Positions 1 to 11,310 of a DNA stretch of 64,000 nucleotides are shown one piece after another. The translations under genes were made by a program, and so were the position numbers. Positions within the stretch are counted from its first letter, which is position 1. Every line of letters starts with the position of its first letter. The DNA lies in the NCBI GenBank assembly GCA_039090855.1, contig CM077002.1, forward strand, positions 87,238,194 to 87,302,193. Direction: 5' to 3'. This stretch comes from Macrothele yani (taxonomy: Eukaryota; Arthropoda; Arachnida; Araneae; Macrothelidae). The notes beneath the pieces were generated by a model. It saw only the letters and a program-made list of their open reading frames with translations. It did not search any database and was not told the DNA's origin.

Positions 1-500
1 TGCGCCTGATGCCTTCACAGTGCCAGACAATCCTGCCTTTAGTCCCGAGCAACAGAGTGTACGCTCAAAGCGTCGTCGGACTACTCGACGTCGCAATAAG
101 AAGACACGCACATCTCCCACCTTTCAATAAGGACGTGATCGCTTGGAAAGTTGTTCACTCGCATCTGATGCTTCTAGCATCTCCATCTCAGATTCTGACA
201 ACAGCACACTGGTCCCACTTACTCTAGAGGATTTCATACAGCAATTGGAAGATTCCTCACTACCACAGACACCGATTTCTGGTGCGGAGTTGTACTCCTA
301 TCTCATCGGTCCTCGTAGTAAAACCATGTCTCATGATTTTCTCCAATCCTATCTCACGGAGCTTGCAGCAACTATGACGCAAGTGGCGGTTGTTCGATCT
401 CACCTCCAAGCCTTACCATCCACATCGTTCGGCGAAAGCGGTTGTCTCAAGAAAGTCTGCGATCGTCTCTCTCGGCTCCAACGAACTGTAGGGGGTTTGG
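1..500 (+). pseudogene. Tx1-like LINE, C-terminal part of ORF1
   Basis: A basic tract (SKRRRTTRRRNKKTR, bases 60-110) is followed by a frame with LTLEDFIQQLEDSS and SHDFLQSYLTEL. This resembles the acidic/helical tail at the end of ORF1 in Tx1/L1-clade LINEs, just upstream of the endonuclease. ORF1 would encode the RNA-binding particle protein. The frame is broken around 130, and the gene begins before the window. It is the upstream neighbour of the endonuclease at about 620-1229 on the same strand. The assignment rests on position and general character, not on a diagnostic motif. Confidence 0.5.
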
Positions 501-619
501 GTCCCCTCTGGCAAACTCGCTTGCTCATGAGGATTTCCATCACCTCACAGCAGACAGTTCCACCACGCTTTCCGACACTCTACAATCAGCGGTCTGGCCA
601 TCGGCATCTGCACTCAGTT

Positions 620-1229
620 CCGTCAAGTTCTATCTTTTAGTGACGGTGCAGCATCTCTGCCATGACTTGCTTCAGTGCCTTACCTTTGTTCTGGATGAGC
701 GTCATTATGTCATTTTCAACATCTACGTCCGTGCACACCTCAACATCACACCCTCCTTTTCATGGCATTCCGTTCAGCTCTTCAGTCAACGTTGCCGTCG
801 GATCATGTGTTGATCGGCAGCAATTTTAATTGCATGCTTGACCCTGATCTTGATCGTGCCCTAATTCATAAGGAAACTAGCTTACGTCTTGTGGAGCAAT
901 TACACACCCTCATCACGGAGTTTGATCTTCGGGACGTCTTTCGTCAAATTTATCCTACAATGGTCTCCCATACGTGGAGGTCCTCAGCTGCCACCTCATC
1001 ATCTTCCGCTAGACTTGACCGTTTCTACGCAACCACTGCCCTTCTGCCCGTGGTCACGGACTGTCAGCATCTACCCACCGCCTCTTCTGACCATTGTGCT
1101 ATTGTGGCCACCTCCACCTTCACCTCTTCTTTCCGTCAACGCTCCGAGTTTCACTCCTGGACATTAGACACCTCTATCCTGGATGACCAGGCTTTGTGTT
1201 CGAACGTCCGGAATCTCCTTCACTCTTAT
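620..1229 (+). pseudogene. Tx1-like LINE endonuclease domain (interrupted)
   Basis: This is the C-terminal part of an apurinic-type (EEP) endonuclease that nicks DNA for target-primed retrotransposition. Visible motifs are LIGSNFNCMLDP (the family's GDFN motif), DLRDVFRQIYP, SHTWRSS, ARLDRFYAT and the final catalytic-type SDHCAIV. The upstream stretch LLQCLTFVLDERHYVIFNIYVRA is in another frame, so at least one frameshift is present near 760. The reading frame runs to Tyr at 1227-1229. There the 20.9-kb insertion begins. The same frame resumes at 22119 (HPGMSTASCALSYWLDVK), so the two halves belong to one LINE. Confidence 0.8.
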
Positions 1230-1410
1230 CCCAAGTAGCACATGACGTTTAAAAGACGTCGCATTTCGGTTGCAAAAGTTGATATTTGGTCTTTCGTACA
1301 AAGACTACGTTTGATAAACGTTTGTTAAATGTTACATCCGTTACCGTTGCGATTTTGTCACATTCATTACGTTTGCTAAACGTTGCATTTTCGTCATGTT
1401 AGCAAGGTCA

Positions 1411-2790
1411 CAGCTAATCTTTGGCGTGACATTACATTCAGGCAAAAAGAACAAAATTATACTGTTGATAAAACAGTAAGCTTGTGTATAATTGATAAAG
1501 ATTATTGAATTCCTCCTTTTTTTTTTTTTTTTGCTTATACGACTAGAAGATTTTATTCCATTGGTTTTAAAGCAGCTTCTGGTCTGCGGCTGCGTCGTTC
1601 TCTAACCTGCTGTTACGTCACTTGTACTACGGATGGAGAGTTATGGCAAGGCTGAACTCGATCGTCCAGAGCTGCATGCCTAATCGATGGATTTTATCGT
1701 TCCTAAAAGGTAAGTTCTTTTCCTGTTTCAATTCATAGGCTTTGATTTCGAACACAATTCATGTATTCGCTTCGTAACTCGTTGAGATTCCCATAACACG
1801 TGATGACATTCATGTATTCGTTTCGTAACACGTGGAGGTAGGCTTAACACGTGAACACATTCATGTATTTTCTTAACAGGTATATATATCATCGACTGCA
1901 TTTTAAACTAGGAGTAGTAAAGAATTTGTTAGATTTTCGGATCTAAACACAACTGCTTCATTTTTAATTTTGTATTTTCGTGAAAGAGTAACAAAAATAT
2001 ATTTTAAGGAAACGAAATTTTAGACCTTTTCATTTTTATGAGCTACTGAATATTTGGTTAGATTTTTAAATAACAAATGCAGCTAGTTGTAAAAGAAATT
2101 CTAATTCTTCAAATGTTTAGAGAGTATTGAATTTATACTTAATTACTCAAATGTGCTTCCATGTGCCACTGTGTAGCAAACATTGTTACAAACGCAGCTT
2201 ATTGGTATGTTAGTTATAAAGGATACTCTATATTACTGTTATCATATATTAGATCAGCATTTCTTAGGGCTCATTCAGCCAGTTTTTCTGCAAGAAATAT
2301 ATTGTGTGTAGAGTAACAAACGGAATAAGCTGTTGGAGAGATACTTATTAAATCCAGAAAGCTTCAAGGTTGAAAAAAAATTCAAAACCCACCCTGTACA
2401 GAGTCCTGTGGCCAAGAAGTAAATTGTCAGTCACAATTCAAAGTCTACGTAAGGCACGCAAAAATTCAACTTTTTTTCTTTTTTTTTTTTTTTGAAAATG
2501 CACGTTTTATACCAGATGTGAATTAAGCTTACTGAAATCATAATGTATCTGTATCCAAATGGAATATATACAAATATCCAATGCAACATTTTGTTAGACT
2601 GTGGGAGTGCACACTTACATCCAAATGTGCCCATCTCCCCTTCCACATATCAGAGTTGTGCCTATCAAATAATGAAGCAGAGGAATGCTATTGAACCTGT
2701 CACAGGCAAGGTGGCCATTTGCTTTGCTTTTCCAGTTACAGTTTACTAAATTTTTGTTCAAATTTCAGGAATGCAGGGGTGGGAGAGGTT
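1411..2790. other. Interior of the large element, no recognisable gene
   Basis: AT-rich sequence with poly-T runs at about 1516-1532 and 2470-2492. A 52-bp minisatellite lies at 1756-1870. A short open stretch ending AAAAG/GTAAGTT near 1710 looks like an exon with a splice donor, but nothing supports it. No RNA gene or conserved protein was seen. Confidence 0.5.
1756..1870. repeat. Minisatellite, about 52-bp unit, 2.2 copies
   Basis: The phrase ATTCATGTATTCG recurs at about 1756 and 1808, with a partial third copy (ATTCATGTATTTT) at about 1859. Each is followed by a diverged TAACACGTG block. Confidence 0.6.
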
Positions 2791-2792
2791 GG

Positions 2793-3480
2793 AAGCAGAG
2801 TTGTATAAAAATAAAATGTATCTGTGAACACAACCATTGAAACAAAACTTGCTGCAAACCCGCATATCACGATGACAATATAAGATAATTTAAAGAAACA
2901 ATAAAAAAATAATTATTAGGACATTACAAATTCCGATGACGGCAAAATACAATTGAATATGTGTGTGAAATTGACCTTTATGGCAAAATATTGGATTATG
3001 AACCTCATAAAAATAAGAGAATTAAAAGAAACATTTTATACCCAGAAAACAGTTCCATTAATGAACCTTTAAAAATTATAAATAGTATTTTCAACAGCTT
3101 AGTTCACGCAGTGGTCTAAGCGATGGCCTCTGATCATTCGTCCGAACGGGGTCCGGGTTCGAATCCCGGTGAGGCATGGATTTGTGTTTGTCTTACAGCA
3201 CTGGCTCCCTCCCTTCCCTGGAACCAGTGACCCTAAATTAGGGACGGGCGACTGCTTATAGCCCATTGAGTTGCTCACGGTGGTCATTAAACCTCCAATA
3301 AAAAAAAAAAAATTACTGTCGACTTACAAATTACTTAAGGAAAAGATTTTAATTTAATAACTAGTTGCTGCAAGAGGAACCTGGCAATAAAATTTAAATT
3401 CCTTCTGTGTAAAGGAAACTTTTGATACCGTTCCTATGTACTTAGAAACAGGCCTTGATCAAATCTAGAGGCCACAAACG
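2793..3480 (-). repeat. Dispersed repeat copy A (inverted relative to copy B)
   Basis: This stretch aligns by eye, in reverse orientation, with 8360-8890. Shared landmarks are ACAACCATTGAAAC, CTTGCTGCAAACCCGCA, AATTATTAG, AACCTCATAAAAA, ACCTGGCAATAAAAT and ACAGGCCTTGAT. Copy A is interrupted by the SINE at 3102-3312. The CAGGCCTTGAT/AGAGGCCA segment also occurs in the palindromic element at 33501-33781. I see no coding capacity, and it is probably a nonautonomous element. Confidence 0.7.
3102..3312 (+). mobile_element. tRNA-headed SINE, copy 1
   Basis: The head CGCAGTGGTCTAAGCGATGG corresponds to a pol III A box, and GGGTTCGAATCCC is a B box. The conserved body follows (CTTACAGCACTGGCTC, CCCTAAATTAGGGACG, GCTTATAGCCCATTGAG) and then a 12-bp A tail. 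The same body recurs at 12513, 19765, 50676 and, inverted, 53569/55359. It is too diverged in the acceptor stem to be a tRNA gene. Confidence 0.88.
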
Positions 3481-5690
3481 TCCAAATGTGCCCATATTGG
3501 TAAAATCTGCTAATAATTTGAAAACTATCGGCGTGCGCACATACTTTTACATTCTACTACTTTGGTTGGAAGTATAGTTTTATGAGGATTTTTTTCTAAT
3601 TTGAATTAATTTTCTCTCAACAATATTATTTTTGAACACATATCATTGCTCCTTTGTTTCTGTAATGCTTCAAAACCATCTTGATAGCTGTTTACTTTTG
3701 GTGCTACTGGTTTTGAATTTAATGTTCACTTTGAATTTTGTAGCTGTTTGTTCCCAAATGGCAAGAGTAATAGACCAATTTTTGTATTTGCTAGTTGAGT
3801 CTGTATCTTCAGATTTCTCTGAATGAATAATCTTTTCTAAGCAAGTAATTAACCCACCTAAAAATTATTAAATTGGAGAGCCACAAACCAATATTTCTAT
3901 TCACTGTCGGATTAATACTTTTCAATTAGGCCAGTGCTTCCTAATTAGCCTTTCTCTGAATTATGGATCTCTTCTATTATCAGATTGTTCAGGGCAACAG
4001 ATTAAAGGCTGGATCACATAGCTACGCTGTGTAGAAAAGCCGTACAAACTCACAGTTTGATTGTACACATTTTTTTTCAGCAATGTATGTATGTATATAT
4101 ATATATATATATTCTAAAAAGAAGAGACTGAAGCTAAAAATTTTTTTTATTTAAAACTCACACCAAGTACAACATATAAAAGGTTATGTATTGACCGGTG
4201 TGAGTAGAAGGAGAAAAAAAATAATAATAACCACTGAATGCAGAAAGTGTCGAGAATACTGAGCCTTGGCTTTATCAAGGACCAGCAAAAACTCTGCATT
4301 TTCTCACTTCCACAAAGACCTATTTGGAAATGGGTTTCTGCAAAGTCATGGATGCAAGTAATTAACCCACCTAAAAATATATATATATATATGTCATGTC
4401 CTCCGCAGAGTGGTATGATTTAGCTTAAGTTAATAATTTAGATTACATCCATAACTCTCCTGGCCTGACCCATGCTCTTCATCTGTTACTATTAAACAGA
4501 AAGAAGATGATTATAGAAAACTCAAGTTGTAAGAGTGACATAATGAATCAGAAATAATGTTCAGCAATAACAAATTGCAAAGTTCGCCTGAGAGAGAATT
4601 TAAACCTGAATAGCAATAAAAAAGTATTACAAATTCTTAACATTGCAATAAAAAAGGAAATATTAATTTTTTTCCTAAAGCACAGATTCTTAAAAGAAAA
4701 CTGGATTATAAAAACCTCCTACTCCACTACTTCTGACTACACAAAAACGAGAATAAAATAAAGACAATAATAAACTAAAGAAATGCTGTGTGAAGGTTAT
4801 GTGACTAAACAATTAGTTGCAATATGTACAAAGTATTTCAGAAGTGCTTTAAGTGCATAATTAAGTAGTTAATAAGTCCTTAACTGCATTGAAAATACAG
4901 CGCAGACTACAAGAACATTGAAACGGGCAGCTGCTTGTCCTGAGTTCCCTAAAAACGCGCAAAAATGCCAAGAAAAGAAAGAGTTAAAATACGCAAAAAA
5001 GTTGATAGACTTGCTAGTGCCTAAAAGTTTAAAGCAAGAAAAGAAAAATGTACAAGAAGTTCAAATATTGAACCCGGAAAAACTAAAAACCAAAAGACAA
5101 AGAAGAGAGCTTACCTCTTATGCAACTTTGCTTCTTTCTCCCTTGAGGAAACATGGCTGACTTTTCAACCCGAACTTCCAAACACCCCTGTCCCTTCCCA
5201 GTCGCTGGGGGCAGTGTGGGTGGGGCTGAAGGCCTCCACACTCCGAATAAATCCTACTCGCGGAGATTTTAACCAGAGAAAAAATATATATAATTAAGAT
5301 TGTGGACCCGTATGATCAGAAAGAGCAGAATAAACTCTCCAGAACACATGAGAAATATCATGAAATACACAAGTAGTGTATTTAATAATCTTTGCATGTA
5401 TTTAATCACCTTCGTGAGCTTCTGTAGATTATTCAGAATCCTATTAATTTTAATGTTAGTTTTACTATTTTTAGTATAGCTATTCTGGTGAGTGAATAAC
5501 TAGTTTTCTTTTATATTTATTTTTATTTTATTTTATAAACAGATTTTTAAGTTTTTTTGGATTTTACCTATATTATTTATTTTTTTATTTTTAATAGGAC
5601 CTTCTTATCCATAGCACTAAGGTTCCTTTTAGTAGTAAATACCATCCTCTAGCCAACTTCCAAAGGGCTTTCATTGGTCAGAATCATATT
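3481..5690. other. AT-rich unique sequence with scattered microsatellites
   Basis: (TA)n runs lie at about 4095-4112 and 4378-4392. A 25-bp direct repeat (GCAAGTAATTAACCCACCTA...) occurs at 3841 and 4351. The segment between them includes a CCTTGATAAAGCC/GGCTCAG motif (about 4258-4285, minus strand) resembling the PLE terminal motif at 12268. An 80-codon lysine-rich open stretch at 4918-5160 has no recognisable domain, so I do not call a gene. Confidence 0.5.
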
Positions 5691-5699
5691 ATTAACTGT

Positions 5700-6750
5700 G
5701 TAGAAAATTAAAGCAGATCTGCCAACCTTACTCTATTATTCAGAATAATTTTTCTTAAAGTTCTTTTAATGAAAGAAGTAGGAATTTTGTTCTCTAGAAA
5801 ACTGTCTAAAAGTATATTAATGTGGTAATTGAAGTCCAAATCGTTGCTGCAAATTCTTTAAATTCTAAGCACCTGAGAAATTAGTACATTCTCAATTACT
5901 TTGGTGGATATGTTATTATTCCAGTGTAGATATTTAATTACTTTAAAAGGAAAATTAACTCTTTTATCAAAGAGGCTAATAGATGAGTTACCTCTGTTAA
6001 GCTTAATGCTTAAGTCTAGAAACTCAAGTTTCTGATTACTGTGGTTGGTTTTACATAATTTAAGAGAGCCAGGATAGATATTATCAAAATCACTCTCTAT
6101 AACTTCTGAATTATTTATACACAGCAGATCGTCAATATATCTAAATGTGTAAAGGTAGCTATCGGAGCAAGTGGAGTGATTTTTAATGAATTTATATTCC
6201 TTAAAGAACAGGAATAGATTTGCAATACTCGTGGATGTTGACGTTCCCATAGGGATACCGTTTACTTGCTTATAGAGAGTATTATTATATAAGATATGAT
6301 TATTTTTTATGCAGCAATTGAGATAAGAGTTCCAGGCTCCTACATTAACAAATTGGTTAAGTTTAAATTCTGCATACAGCTCTTTAAAGGTAGTGATTAT
6401 GTCTGATAGAGGCAGATTGGTATATAGGTTCTCAAAATCATAACTATTAATATCTAAGGGATTTACTTCGAGTATAGTGGAAATTACTTCTGTATTATTA
6501 TTAATTATCCAAAAATCTCTGTACTTCAAATTTGTACAGTTACTAATGTGTTTCAAAACCTTCTTCAAGATTGCTTCAAAAGCCATATCAATTTTCTTTT
6601 TATGACTCCTGACTCCACTAGCTATGAATCTGAACTTCCCTGTTTCTTTATGAAACTTAACAGTTGCAAAAAGAAATGGAAATTCGGGTTCATATCTCCT
6701 TATTTGTGGAATTTTAAGTTTCTTGAAGAATACCTTAAAACGATTTTATA
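5700..6750 (-). pseudogene. Penelope-like reverse transcriptase fragment
   Basis: Reverse transcriptase of a retroelement. The main open frame (6586-5858, 242 aa) carries YDFENLYTNLP (motif A region), VNGIPMGTSTSTSIANLFL (motif B) and RYIDDLL (catalytic motif C), then LEFLDLSI. Upstream, in another frame, FATVKFHKETGKFRFIAS (about 6690-6620) matches the finger region. Downstream, past a stop, DLDFNYHINILLDSFL and IPTSFIKRTLRK (about 5850-5720) look like the thumb. The overall pattern fits PLE reverse transcriptases better than LINE or LTR types. No GIY-YIG domain is attached here. The YIDD active site is intact, but the gene is broken by frame changes. Confidence 0.72.
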
Positions 6751-6867
6751 ACTGCTTGGTAGAATAGCTTACGGGCTCATAGGTTACTCTATTACTGAGT
6801 TCCATGGTTAACAATTCAAAATAGAACTTCTTACAGATAATTGCAAAATTATTGCTAGTATATATAC

Positions 6868-7250
6868 TGGTCACAAAAAGTTAGGGATATTGCATGAAGT
6901 GAAGCCACGCAACATAAACGCCAGAGTGTGTTTACAAAAACAATTCAATGGGCAATTTCTGCTCACAACAAGTAGTACCACAATATAGACAAAAGTGTAT
7001 ATTCAGAGAATGTCCAAACCTCTGGATTTCAGTATCCAGTAACACTACCTATGTGTCGAAGAACGTCTTGACACCTATGAAGCATATTTGCAGTGACATT
7101 ATTGATTAGTGTTTGGTGCAGTTAGTCCCATATTAGTCAACACATTACAGAGGTCTGCCAGTATACTGGGGTATGGAATGCGGTTATCTAAACGTTGCTG
7201 TATAGATTTTCAAATTTTCTTAGTGGTATTAAGGTCAGACCTGAGGTAGC
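6868..7250 (-). pseudogene. Tc1-like transposon relic, 3' end
   Basis: A Tc1-type terminus, TATACTGGTCACAAAAAGTT (from about 6866), lies beside a decayed transposase C-terminus on the minus strand. IQQRLDNRIPYPSILADLC (about 7205-7150) and MLHRCQDVLRHIGSVTGY (about 7100-7045) fit the Tc1 pattern after the catalytic Glu (RL..R.P.P, then SM..RC..V...G..T.Y). The DDE core and the other end are missing. Confidence 0.6.
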
Positions 7251-7295
7251 TGTAGAGATTCGATCTTGTGGTTTTCCAGCAAGTGCCGGTCCAAT

Positions 7296-9110
7296 GGGTA
7301 GGCCAGGTGGTAAATGTGTGGATTAGCGTCCTAAATTATTTCGTTGAAAAAATTTTAGTACCTGGGAAAAGCGCGATGTACAGATTTTAGTGTATGGAAA
7401 TTAATGTCAAATGGTGCAAATATTGCATATTTTAAATGTGTTTTAAAGATATATTTTTTTCGTAATACTGACCTGTGAGTCTGACGCTGTGAAGAGAAGC
7501 TGCGGTAGGCCTAATGTATTGCTCCGGCAAAGAATGTGAAGCTTTGGTCCTTTAAAAGGAAGGTTTGTTGCTGTGCCAAAATGATGGGCGGAAGAGTACA
7601 AGAGAAAGAGGTTATGTTGTTGGCAGGAGAGCATTAAATGTAGTGATACGCTACAGAAAATAGGTCCACAGCATCCACCCTTTATTTTGTTGTATCCTGT
7701 ATGTTGTTGGCAGGAAAAACCGAGAAAAAAACTCTTCGATTTGCAAAAGGCATGTATGAGTAAGATAGAAACTGACCTGCGAACAAGCTATTAACACAGG
7801 AGAACCAAAAGTGCAGTGACACAGCAAATCAGCTTTGAATGGAAGCTGTTCAAACCAGAACCGAAAGTTATAGTTCCCCAGTTTCCTGTACAACATAGAA
7901 AAGCATGTTAGTACTTTCTATTTTGAATCAAGGAATCGTATGCGAAAGAACGAAAAATTTCTCAACATCGCTTTAAAAACAATGACAAAACATGAACGAA
8001 CTATATTGTGTAGCGTATGAGTATAACACGGCTCGCTCTCGTGGTAACAAAATACACGCTTGGACTTGTAGTCGTCCGCGTGTGAATTAAACGCTGCAGC
8101 GAATCTTCCTTTCAATGAAGCAAAGCTTCACATCGTCGCTGTAGCGATGCGCAGAGTCACACAATATAGACGTACACGCGTACGCCATACGTGGATAGTT
8201 TGCAAATCATTAGCAGATTTTGCAGATAGTTTTTGCTTGTAGATTAAAAAAATAAAAATGTTATTACAGCAATTAAAACACTTAAGGTTTTACTAAGATT
8301 AATATATTTAATTCTATCTTAACATGAGAATGTTCAACTATTTTTCACATGTTCCGATAGTTATTTTGTTTTTGTAGAAGTTTCTGGCCTCTTGATTTTA
8401 TCAAGGCCTGTTCTCAATATATAGGAACTGTAACAAAAGTTTCATTTACACAGAAAGATTTTTTTTATTTTATTGCCAGGTTACTCTTGCAGTTGCCAGT
8501 TATTAAAATAAAATATTTTCCATATATATTTTATAAGTACTATTTTTGAATTAAGTTGTTAAAGATGCTATATATAATTTTTGAAGGCTCATTAACAGAA
8601 CTGCTTTTCTTGATATAAAAATTAGTCTCTTGTTTTTATGAGGTTCATAGTCCAAAAATTTTTAAGTTTTGGCCTTAAGGTCCATTTTACACACATTTTT
8701 GCGGATTCAGTCGTAATGTCCTTTTGCCCTCTCTGGAATCTGTAATGTTCTAATAATTATTTACTGTTATATTAATTTTTCTTTAAATTATCTCGTTCTA
8801 TTGTTATCGTGATTTGCGGGTTTGCAGCAAGTTTTCTGTTTCAATGGTTGTGTATGCAGTCACATTTTATTTTTATGCACCTCTGGCGATGCATTAGGCC
8901 TACTGCAGCGTCTCTTCACAGCATCACACTCACAGTTCAAAATTACGACTGAAAATCTTTAAAACACATTTAAAATATGAAATTTCTGCACCATTTGCCA
9001 TTAATTTCCGTACTCTAAAATCTTTACGTCACACTTTTTCTAGGTACTGACATTTTTCCGACGAAATAATCTAGGACGCTAATATACATATTTACTGGCC
9101 AGGTACGCAG
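7296..9110. mobile_element. Inverted-repeat element with about 240-bp arms
   Basis: The left arm (7296-7535) and right arm (8880-9110) are inverted copies. Shared landmarks are GGATTAGCGTCCTA, GGAAATTAATG, ATATTTTAAATGTGTTTTAAAGAT and GCTGTGAAGAGA. The core (7536-8880) shows no recognisable transposase and holds dispersed repeat copy B at its right side. It is probably a nonautonomous DNA transposon. Exact ends and target duplication were not resolved. Confidence 0.65.
8360..8890 (+). repeat. Dispersed repeat copy B
   Basis: Reverse-orientation partner of 2793-3480. It lacks the SINE present in copy A and so shows the empty site. It lies inside the inverted-repeat element. Confidence 0.7.
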
Positions 9111-9437
9111 CCACCAAATGGAAGGGATTGGGATGCCGATGGATTTATAAATTTTCTTACATAGTAAAATTATCCATTAACTTTTTTTTTCTTTTATAAG
9201 CTAGTCTGTATTTGCCACAAAAATGAAAGCTGAATACTCCTTTGTTGTTTCTCTGGCACATGCAGAGTTCCTATATATATACCACCAACAACAAGAAGCA
9301 TTTTCAATTCTTGTGCGGGTTTTTTTTTTGAGAATTCTTCTCTGCTGCTTTTACGCATTTGGGTTTTCAGAGGAAAAAAAATTAACCTTTTTTTTTTTTT
9401 TTTGTTCGTTCCTGATGTTTGTTGACATTTTTATATA

Positions 9438-10650
9438 CACTGAGTGGCCACTTTATTACGACTACCTGACAGTTTTAAGCAAATGAGCTATGGCTGCACA
9501 CTGTTGCCGCCAGAGGGAGAGGCTAGTATAAAAAGGGAAAGCTTAGTGCTTGCGACCGTAGTACAAGTGATTTTTGGGTGACGAGATGGGTAAAAAATGC
9601 AATTTGACGGACTTTCAACGTGGGACGATTGTAAGAGCTCGGAGACATGGAGCGAGTATCACTGAAACCGCCGCATTCATGAAATGTTCCAGAGCCACTG
9701 TTGTTAAAGTGTTTAAAGACTGGACTGTCAGCCAAAAAACTGGGTCTCTACGTGCAACGTGTGGTCGTCATCGACTAGTGACTGCTCGGGCGGAACGGAG
9801 AGTGTCCAGACTGGTAATAGGCAACAGTGCAGCAATTACAGACCATCTTAATCAAGGATCCCTCAAATGATCTGTGCACGCACTGTTCGCCGTACACGGC
9901 ACGGATGGGATATGGCAGAAGGAGGCCTGTTCGAACACCTTTGCTGTCTGCAGTTAACAAGAGAAAATGTCTCCAGTTTACACAGGAGCATAAGGATTGG
10001 ACAGTCGATAATTGGAAAAAAATTATGTGGTCCGATGAATCACATTTTCAGTTGCACCATGCCTATGGCCGAGTGAGAATTTGGCGGAAACAGCACGAGA
10101 GCATGGACCCCAAATGCATTGCTACAACCCTTCAAGCTGGTGGAGGCAACGTTATGGTTTGGGGAATGTTTTTCTGGCATGATTTGGGCCCTTTAATTCA
10201 TGTTGATCAACGTCTGACTGGCACATCATATCTAAACATCGTTGCAGACCAAGTACATCCTGTCATGTGGATGGTTTATCCCAATGGCGATGGCTACTTT
10301 CAACGAGATAATGCGTCTTGCCATAGTGCTCGTATTGTACAGGATTGGTTTCAGGAAAATGCCGGTTAGTTTACTTTGCTTAGCTGGCACCCACAATCTC
10401 CAGATCTCAATCCCATTGAGAATTTGTGGGATGAAGTTGAACAAGCCATCAAACAGCTGGATACACAACCCTGCAATTTCACACTCCTGGAAAGTGCTAT
10501 TCATCAAGCATGGTCTTAGATTCCAAAAACCACCTATCAACATCTCGTGGAGTCCATGCCACGAAGAATCTACATCGACGCAGTATTAAAGGCAAAAGGT
10601 GGCCCAACGAAGTACTGAGGGGGTGGTCATAATAAAGTGGCAACTCAGTG
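9438..10650 (+). mobile_element. Tc1-like transposon, near complete
   Basis: The ends are CACTGAGTGGCCACTTTATT on the left and, complemented, CACTGAGTTGCCACTTTATT on the right, flanked by TA (9436-9437 and 10651-10652). At 1213 bp it is slightly short for Tc1. It contains one transposase pseudogene on the plus strand. It is inserted beside a 16-bp perfect hairpin (10652-10688) and upstream of a hAT relic. Confidence 0.92.
9574..10617 (+). pseudogene. Tc1-like transposase (frameshifted)
   Basis: DDE transposase for cut-and-paste movement. The N-terminal helix-turn-helix is MGKKCNLTDFQRGTIVRARR...SITETAAFM..SRATV (9586-9710). After a frameshift near 9830, the catalytic core continues with WSDESHF (first Asp, ~10029), VMVWGMF, QRDNASCH (second Asp, ~10305) and SPDLNPIENLW (Glu, ~10425). 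About 36 residues separate the second Asp and the Glu, slightly more than the classical DD34E. A stop (TAG, 10367-10369) falls between them and another follows near 10518. All three catalytic acids survive, but the frame does not. Confidence 0.88.
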
Positions 10651-10651
10651 T

Positions 10652-10688
10652 ATAACAATAAGGCTTGAGTGACAAGCCTTATTGTTAT
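10652..10688. repeat. Perfect hairpin, 16-bp stem and 5-nt loop
   Basis: ATAACAATAAGGCTTG, loop AGTGA, then the exact complement. It directly abuts the right TA of the Tc1-like element. Confidence 0.9.
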
Positions 10689-10769
10689 GTACATCTTGGA
10701 AATATATCCCAAATTCCCACAGCCTAGGGTAAAGCGGAAAAAAACACTTTTTACTATGAAAACTGCAAC

Positions 10770-11310
10770 AAAGCTCCTACAGATTGCAAACCATATATAA
10801 ATCAATGGTTTTCTATCCACTCATTGATAGCGCATTGTTTGCCATTCAGGAAAGATTTACTCAGTTGCAAAAACTTTTCAACGCTTCGGGTTTCCTTTAT
10901 AATTTGAAGAAATTGCCTGACAGGGGATTCTTTAAAAGAAAAGTGTATGCAGTTAGAAAAATTCCTTAAGGATGCTGACAGTGAAGAAAAAGATATCGAT
11001 GGGGAGCAACTGTTTGAAGAGCTGAGGCATTTGCAAGCACTTATGAGCAAATGCAGCTCAGCTATTACAATAGAAGCTCTAAACTTCATTGTTATCCCAA
11101 CAGTAGGATTTGCTTTCGAATATTGCAATTCCTGTCTGTAGAAAGCGGGAAAAGAAGTTTTAATAAATTAAAGCTGATAAAGACTTATTTGAGATCTACA
11201 ACGATGCAGGAACAGCTATCAGCTTTATCCATCATTCCTATTGAATACAATATTGCACAAATTTTTTTCTGAAGCAAAGAAGAGGTTTTTGCAAAGTAAA
11301 GCCAGACATG
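10770..11310 (+). pseudogene. hAT transposase C-terminal relic (ZMYM1-like)
   Basis: Fragments in several frames read FYPLIDSALFAIQERFTQL, EEKDIDGEQLFEELRHLQ, ESGKRSFNKLKLIKTYLRS and LSALSIIPIEYNIAQ. This is the order of the C-terminal dimerisation region of hAT transposases related to zinc-finger MYM-type protein 1. The catalytic part and N-terminal zinc finger are missing. At least three frame changes occur in about 500 bp, so it is an old copy. Confidence 0.75.

Noticed and set aside
1620..1715. Possible first exon ending in AAAAG/GTAAGTT
   Set aside because: A donor-like sequence alone is not evidence; there is no conserved peptide and no matching acceptor.
4918..5160. 80-codon lysine-rich open frame
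   Set aside because: Low-complexity composition, no domain and no conserved neighbour; not enough to call a gene.
8090..8200. CpG-rich patch as a promoter
   Set aside because: Short, and inside an inverted-repeat transposon; no transcription unit follows.
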